Shown here in pieces: positions 56,487 to 64,000 of a stretch of 64,000 nt of DNA. This DNA comes from Phallusia mammillata. Lineage: Eukaryota; Chordata; Ascidiacea; Phlebobranchia; Ascidiidae. How positions within the stretch are numbered: position 1 is the stretch's first letter; each line of letters begins with the position of its first letter. The stretch covers positions 79,824 to 143,823 of the forward strand of contig QLIY01000169.1 in NCBI GenBank assembly GCA_003260075.1, given 5' to 3'. The notes beneath the pieces were generated by a model. The model was given only the letters and a program-made list of their open reading frames with translations, had not been told where the DNA came from and searched no databases. The translations under genes and the position numbers were made by a program.

Positions 56487-59400
56487 ACTCAAGGAATAAT
56501 GAATAAAAATTACCGATTGATTCGAATTTAGAAACACCTCCCGTTCCCTTCTCCTTTTCTTAAGCGATCTCCCAAAATGGCAACGGCGATGGGGCATTCC
56601 TTTCTTACTCAAATGTGATTTTATGGCTGACATTTCGTGTGCGCTATGGGTTCAATGCAAACCAATTGGACTTGGGTGGTCTGAGAGTGCTTGGGCAACA
56701 ACATCATACAACAACTAACTGCAAAGGCATCGCGTTGACAGGCTCGGATCTGCGTCTATGCTCTTGATGCCCTTTGTGCCGTAAGTGGCGCGATGCTCTG
56801 GAGCGGCACAGGTTGTGTGTTACGAAAACATTGCTTAAAAGGGAAATGCAATTTACTATCGCACTTTTGTGGTGATATTTCAATGCGATGTGCGTAGTTC
56901 GTCAAGCGTGTGTTATTTCACCCGACGTTCCACAAGTTGTTGCACAGCGATTTTCCGCTTGTCTGGATTCGTAACACGCCGCAAAACGTTCGGTAATTCG
57001 CTTCCAAACGCAATATTACAGCATAATGGGATATGTCTCGCTTAGAGATTATCCCCTGTTGCCGCGTGTCTCAGAGAGCGAATCGCGGTTTCGAATTGCA
57101 ACTAGTCGCTTTGAAATGAAGCCACAACCATTTGCCGCCTTAGCGCGAACTTGGAATTTGATGAAAGTGCCGAGGTGGCGATAGACGGTCCACAGGGATT
57201 CACTTAATGCTGCTGGAGCGCCGCCTCAACAAACCTCGCTTGGGATTGGTCTCCGAGTTAAGAGGTTTTCATAGAAACAAAACTTGTTGTGCACAGAAAA
57301 GATCACTTAAATTTAGAAAAAACAAAATAAAGCCTGTGTGGGTTCAGAAATCATTTGCCTCGCCACTTTATAAGCATAGGCTTCAAATTACAATTTACAT
57401 TTTTTCGAACATAGAATATCACAACCTTTTTTGGCAAAAATGCGCTCTTTTGCATTTAAAACAAAAACTGGGCAGACAGGCTTTTGCAGTTTATGCAATT
57501 TTCCTAATTAATTTGTTATCCAAGCACTCTTGTAAAGAGGAGTAAAAACTATTTACACAAACCGTGTAAAATACAACTCTTGCTATAACAACTTGCAGCA
57601 AAATTTTTACTTTCATCAATTACACTTACGTCATCGAGGGTTTTCATTTATCAACTCTTGGGTGTATCGCATTGTAACCGCTCTGCCCATCGTTTATCCT
57701 TTCGAGTCGCCTTTTAATTTTCCCGTGTTTACAGTTTGTTTAAGCGACCGACCGGGGAAAAAACGCTCAGGCCTCCGCACTTGGCAACGTTGTTTCGACT
57801 GTCTACACAGCTGCAATGACCCGGATTAGTGAGCCCGTCAACTTGGGGTTGCTCGGGCGTGCTACAGGAGGGGCGGCCATGTTTTCTAAACAGCGATCAC
57901 CTTTTCACTAACTTTAAGGGGCACTGTACAAGAGCTATGGGATCAAATGAATATTTGATGTTAAATGTACCGGAATGTACCGAGTAAAGTTTAAGGCCTC
58001 TCCATCGACTTGATTGACTTGTTTTTCACGTCATACTACTTATAAAGGAACACGGCGTTTACGTTACAACAACTACCGCTTTTCTGTTGAGATGTTCAGT
58101 GTCAAAACAAATGTACAGAGTTTGTCTGCGCCGCTGATGCCTCCGATGTCAACGTATTAGGACCTTTCCTTTTTGTCCTGTAACCGCAGTGTTGTCTCAA
58201 TGTCAGTGCCGAGAGTTTCTATCAATAATCGCGTACTTAACATCGCGACGTCGCAAGCTCATAGACCAATTCAGTCCTGAGAAGGTGGGTCTTTGATGGG
58301 CCCTGGATCGCCGCTTGAGTTATTGTCGCTGCGCGTTGTCTAAGGGGGCGTCGGTTGGTGTTTTTTTAGCGACTCCCTCGTTCAACTGATTCATTCGCCA
58401 CGCTCAGTTGCACCATTAAGCGCCAATGAAACATCGCCCTATGCGATCACGTGGATATAGGGTACTCGGCGACAATATGCGGTAATGGTCCGATCCCGGA
58501 AGAGCCTTGAATGGCCCATCACAATACGTCATACCAGGTCCTTTGTCCAACGGAACATGCTCCTCTAGCCTTTATGCGCCAACCGCTCGCGACGCTCGTT
58601 AATTATTTATGGATATTATTTCATTCAGTCCCTGCAGCCCAATCGTTTATCCGAAAATTTCGCGCGGCCCGTATTTGTGCGGGGCTGGTCCCCGGGTCTT
58701 TGTGTGCATCGACCTGATTGACATCTCCGCTCCTTTGTCAGTTCTCCTCTCGAGGGATGCTGTAAGTGACGCGTCTGCTCGATGAAATTCCACTGGCGCA
58801 AGTCGTGTTTGTATTGCGCCCAACCTTGTGGGTGACGCTTATTGTGTGTTATTATGGACTGGCAATGCTCGTGGGGCCCTATAATTGTTTTGCATTATTT
58901 TGTATGATTTGGTGAGGCATGGATTTTCAGCCTGTTACTCCCGACAAACGTGAGTGTTTTCAGCAAATGTTTTATTTCCAACTGCACTGATAAGATCTCT
59001 TTGGTCGAAACAGTGTGCTCCGTTTGCAGAAATTATTCCTATATGCATATCGTGATGCTTTGGCAATTATTTGTATGAGGGATTAGTTTTATCTATCCAG
59101 GGGATTAAGGGGAATTCACATTTCTCTCTTCTCTTTTTGAAATCGCCAAAAGGGGGTATTGTCGTTCCGTATACGTTTGTTTGGTTGCGATATAAAGCGC
59201 GGAAAGCTTTCTCGATGCTAAAATGCTTCGTAGTCGATAGTTAGGACTTTCGCAAAGGGCAAGGCACACTATAGTTTTAGGCACTTAAACAAAACTTTGA
59301 CTATATTTTACGCGTACTTGGACGTGAAATCGTTGTTATGACACCCCGCCCTGACTTTAAGCGCAAGGGTATGCAACATATACTTCCTTTGCAGCCCACT

Positions 59401-62400
59401 GAGCTGAATCGCTTGTGTACTTCCACTCGGTGGCCAGATACTACAACTTAAAAAAACATCCACGAATTGAAGGGCTCCGATTTCGCAACTGTAACGCGAT
59501 CTGCAAAGTATCCAAAGCTTCTGGTCCAGCTGCCTAGCGCCGCTTTGGCAATGACTGTTGATACAGGCCGTCGTGGGTTGGTTGCCATACGCCCTGGCTA
59601 ATATTTGGTCTCCACAAACACATGGCGGTGTATAAATGATAAGGTATGTGTGATGATTATTGTTTTAGCACTCCAGGTATGAGCTGCGTTCGGGCGCATG
59701 CTTTTATGTGCAATGCAAATGCCATTGAGTATATTCAAGGGTCGTTTGTCGTAGGAGTGTTGAAGGATGGTATACATTGTCAAAATTCGTATACCAGCCA
59801 ATTGCTTTATATCATTGGGCGAGTCACATAAGGTTTCTCTAAATTAAACTAAAACAACTAAACTGCTTTGATAAGAATGTAACCAATAAACACCTTGTGT
59901 TGAAAATAAAAAAGTACTGTTTTTGAAAACTTTTTCTGAGTAAACGTTACAAAGTAATAATTTATAGCATTATCGACTAACTATATAATTTGGATTTGAA
60001 ACAGCCACTCAAGATTAGCAACAAAATCAGCCGAAACCTCTTCCAGACTTACGATGGGACGAAACCTGTGGGGCAACAGCCTTTAAATCTTCCACAAATA
60101 AAACCCAAAGCCCGAAGCCAATTTGACGATAAGTGGCCGACATCTTACCCGAAAACAAACAAACCTACAACAACCAGTAATTCAGTTGAACACAAAGACA
60201 CGGACCCACAGAATTGCAGGAAAATAACGAAATCGCGTCAGATTCTTTTCTTCATTGCCGTCGCTTGACGAATCGCTTGTCCGTTCCTAATTCTGCTACA
60301 CAGCGACACATCAGAAATATCGGAAGTTGTGTCTGTCCAGTCTTTGTGCAGAGCCTACGTTGGTCGTGCATTCCTGAGAGCTGAAGTCGTGTTTGTCGAT
60401 GTTGACCCGTCTCTAAACTTGAATGATCACGTCAATGCACGCCCAAGATCTGACGAGCCGTTGTTTTCGGCCGAAATCAGATTAGTCGAGAAAATGGCGC
60501 CGATACTAGTGTGACGCATCCTATCATTAATTCATTGCAACGCTCTGGAAAGGCTATGGACAAATACAAACATGTTTCGTAACAAATGACCTTTGTAGTT
60601 TAAGTTAAGTTTTAACTTCTAACACGTTGTTGCGCCTTTTAAAAATTATATTCTATGACCTTTGTTTTGGCTCCTTTGCTTGCCGCGTGAACGGGTCTCA
60701 TTTATCAATCGCACCTAGACATAATCTATTCTGAAATCACTCCATCGCACTTATGCATGTCCAAGCTAAGCATGCTATAAAAGTTTAATGTCCCTGCCAG
60801 CAGCGGGAACAGTTTTCTGTGAGTGTAGAGGCACCACAGAAGCTATAGGCAATCAGCAACGGGCCACCTGCTTCAATTAGCGAAATGAATCTTTCATGTT
60901 CCGTTCGTTCGCTCATGTAAACCGACTTTAGAGAATCATTGGTATGCTTTTGCTTTTGTTTGTAGCTCTGATGTAAACAAGTCGTTTTTGCTTGTTGCAG
61001 AAGCAAGTCATAAAATTTTTTGCCGACTTTAATACTTGTAAGTGTGCTGTTGGGTCCCCTTTGGCCAGAGTAAGTTATAAGTAAATGTTGGCAGTGAAGG
61101 TTTAATTAAAATCGAATAAAGGCTTTAGAAAAGTAGAACCGAAGAGCACATTAACAAGCGATCATTTCCAATATTTGCAAATACTGTTGAATTGTTTCTA
61201 CCTCAGACTATATACATCTCTGTGCATATAGTAAGGCAAGTTATAATTTGAATCGCAAATAAAGAAAGTATCCAGTGATGCTACCCTGTATTCTCCATTT
61301 TTCTTGTGGTCTAATGATTATTGCTATGTGGTTAGTTAATGCGTTCTACATGCTCACACCGAAGCCTATGTTTACCAAACTGAAAACCCGGCGACGGCGA
61401 CAGGCCGAAAGTTATGATTACATTGAATCTGTCAGTCACATAGGTTTCGCGCTACTTCGCCCGATAACTGGTATTTCTGTTTCCGCTTGAAACACGATCG
61501 TAGAATCGCGCGAAGGCCACTCGTTGCTCGTTCCCCGTCAGCTAAACGTAAACTTGTAAACTTACGGCCACACCGATTCTCTGGTATTAAGTGTTCACCA
61601 CTTCTCCTATCTGTCCAAGCCGATTAACTGTCAACAAACAAGACCACGGCGATATTCAGTGTGCTTAATGAGTCGAAATGAGATGCACGTTCGATATGCT
61701 GTTGTGTTGCGTACTGGGTGCTACATTGTCGAGGATTTTGTGCGGTTGTGTAATGGATAAGCGTTTCTCAATCACCTGGAGTTTTAGCCATTTTCTTGAG
61801 CGCGGTTGGCAACTAATTCTGTTTGTATTAAAGATTTGATCTTAGTTTACATGATTTTGCTATAATTAAAAAGCGTGCTGTATAAAACTGTGCAAAGTGG
61901 TCCGATGGTCCAACCACCAACACCATTTAGTCTGCTTAATGCATAATTTTTGTGGAGAAAACAAATGCAGACAGATGATTAAGTTAGGCCGTTTTTTTCT
62001 ATGGGTTGTTCCACAGAAATACGATTCAATTACCCAAAGTTCGTCGGCTCTCAGTAAAGCGTTTAATTTTAATTTCAAATTCTTATAGGACGAGATAAAT
62101 CAGATGGACGAGTATGTCAAAGAAAATTTAATCTAGACAGTTTCTTTGCAAAAAAAGTAACGGAATCGTAAAAACAAAATATATTTGTGTTTTTCCTGCT
62201 TCATAAAAACCGTGTACGGAAAAATCAGATAACAACCCGCGGGTGTGTAATGCCTATTTTCGCGTGTTGTCTTGCGGTTGGCCCTTGTCAAGATGCGAAA
62301 GACAAAATGAGATAATAATCGGTCTTTGTCGCTGCAGCTAGATTAGGTGCTACTCTAGTGGATTTTATCCCACAGAATATGCTCCTTCGGCATCCTTGTA

Positions 62401-64000
62401 TGTCGTGTTTACTGACCCGTTACCGCAATCACGACAGTAATAGTTCGTATCTAGGATAATACGCACAATAAGCGTTTTTGAATCATCATTGAACGATCAC
62501 CGCCCAACTGCCTGTTGTCTCTGCAAGCCTGGTTGTAGTGTTCACACATCGTCATTAAACATCTCCTTGGCGTCGTCGGATGAAATTCGCGGCCGGACGG
62601 CACTTAACAATCGCACAGTTGGTAGCCACATCCGCCTCGGGTTGTTTGGACATTGTCATCCCGGTGAGAAACGATTGCGCCTCGTAATGAGCGTGATAAT
62701 ACACTGTCTGTATGGAAATCAGAGAAAAGTCAATTAAGTGATGTTAATTATTTCCAAAGACAGGCGAGAATAACTTTAAGGTTTTTTCCTGTTCTGTTAT
62801 GTTCATATGGTAATGATGACGTTGGTTCAGGGCTAGACGGCACGCGGCTCCATAGATCAAGTGCGAACTATGTCAGTTACGCCCAAGAGCTTTTGCCGAG
62901 CCAATAAATTTAAATCGCGAAGTCCAAATTGGTAATAGTTATCACGTAACGTGTGTGGCAAACCGTATATATTCATTTCAGACTCAAACTTGACAATTTT
63001 AAATCCATAAACTCGAACGAGGTAATACCTGACTAAAATCGTACGTTTATAAACCTTTAGTGTATTCAATTAAACTTACAAAGAGTATTTTGACTGTCAA
63101 AAAACTATTCTCCTGTTTATGTATTCTGGTCCATGCAGATACGAATATAAATGGAAATGCGGCACATTGGGGGTCTTTAAAAACGGCCAATCAAAGTGCT
63201 TTACGTCAAGTGTGGTTTTGATACGTATATATTAGGGTTTCAAACGCTCCATTTGCTGCCATTTTTGTCCTTATGTCAAATCAATGCTAATTGAGGAAGT
63301 TGTCATCGATTGTTGACATTCCCGCTCGCTTTAATCGCAGTCCCTCGATAGCGAGTAAAAATTTCCACAATAGTATCGACAACTGCCCTTTTCCTTCCGC
63401 CCCAAGCCTGCGCAGTGTATTATGGCAACATCGCTCAGTTAAGGCGATTTAAATACAGCTCTTGCCTGGGCTTGGGTTGCCCTTTACTTTCGTTATTGGA
63501 CAGTTAATTAACCTGATATTAGTCGAGCTCAAAAAGGTCGCAAGGCATTTGATCCAGAAGGTACCGCGTCGTATTTGTTTTTTTTGTTCTTAAAAGTCAA
63601 TTAACGGCATCCACTGTTTGCTGATGACTTTTAACTTTGCGCTGCTAATGGCGCGCCACCTCTTCGCGCAGTCGTGTGAAATGGATTCCCTGGGAGTGAA
63701 CTTGAATATTGACTTCGACCGAGCATTGGCCGCTGTGAAAATTATGTTTCCATACCGGGTGCTGGGTCGGGACCGCTTGCTGAGCTCTTTCACCGTTGTT
63801 TCACGCTTCAATTCGCGAGAAAGCTACCTCTGTATTTGTGCCGCCGACGAGGTGCAGCCCTGGCGCGACCAGCCTCAATATTCAGTCGTTTCCCACGTAC
63901 TTGCACTTGACAATTACCACCCGAGTGCCATAATCGCTCGTCAGTCGTTCATGCAAAGTCCATTCAAAGCGGCGTTTTTATAGGAGCGGCTGCGCCTGGA

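Larger units (their letters stand above)
47820..64000. other. Long CpG-rich stretch without a convincing gene
   Basis: About 16 kb in which open frames rarely exceed 120 codons. The longest ones overlap other open frames and resemble nothing known, and no chain of phase-compatible exons with a recognisable product is seen. CpG dinucleotides look much more frequent than in the SEC23IP, VPS16 or CTNS gene bodies. Recognised items inside it are an hAT insertion with its apparent empty allele (51526-52095), an ~85-bp repeated block (55709-55786 and 56212-56314) and a weak small-peptide candidate at 56268. Non-coding RNAs or sparse exons could be missed by eye. Confidence 0.45.

Noticed and set aside
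63618..63983. 121-codon plus-strand frame near the right edge
   Set aside because: No family recognised, with an overlapping open minus-strand frame and no splice or promoter support. Its exact start is unclear (CTG then ATG).

Overview
The window is animal nuclear DNA. Its genes have many short introns with canonical GT/AG splice sites, and their products are clear orthologues of conserved metazoan housekeeping proteins. A tunicate (Ciona-like ascidian) is my best guess, not a certainty. The reasons are very compact introns and intergenic gaps, a dicistronic arrangement with only 21 nt between two unrelated reading frames (SMIM8 then GET1), a gene set shared with vertebrates (FANCC, IK/RED, SREK1, cystinosin), and a patchwork in which conserved gene bodies look poor in CpG while gene-less tracts look rich in it.

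Layout. 1-730: dispersed repeat. 793-4950 (-): 5' part of SEC23IP, running off the left edge. 5556-7049 (+): SMIM8 and GET1. 7395-11691 (-): complete 18-exon VPS16. 12081-14917 (+): MED8, with one exon present twice through a duplicated segment. 14918-23690: gene-poor, repeat-laden. 23822-25902 (+): an unrecognised two-exon precursor of a secreted, cationic, cysteine-containing peptide. 26360-27751 (-): first six exons of a FANCC orthologue. 28468-29090: a MITE and an alpha-L-fucosidase pseudogene fragment. 29756-31354 (+): intronless IK/RED. 31681-36278 (+): SREK1. 37714-39384 (+): BUD23. 39622-41503 (-): HMGCL and TIMM13. 43023-46304 (+): cystinosin. 46305-64000: one MITE with a clear target duplication, one hAT insertion beside what looks like its empty allele, a weak small-peptide candidate, and otherwise CpG-rich DNA with no convincing gene.

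Two features run through the whole window. First, there are twelve uninterrupted C-runs (10-49 nt). Ten of them separate two near-identical direct copies of the neighbouring sequence. One duplicates a MED8 exon with a single synonymous difference, one sits inside a conserved SEC23IP exon and breaks its frame, and one separates an insertion-bearing copy from an apparently empty copy of the same site. The simplest reading is that these are assembly joins: overlapping contig ends or two haplotypes placed in series and padded with C. Second, there are many short hAT-type MITEs with CAG...CTG-type ends and 8-bp target duplications, mostly in introns.

The genes do not form one pathway, but related functions lie together: IK and SREK1 (splicing), TIMM13 and HMGCL (mitochondrial). 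GET1, SEC23IP, VPS16 and cystinosin all concern membrane insertion, ER export or lysosomes. The most biologically interesting items are the peptide precursor at 23.8-25.9 kb and a possible alternative last exon of SEC23IP that repeats the HGIG lipase motif and has its own stop and poly(A) signal.
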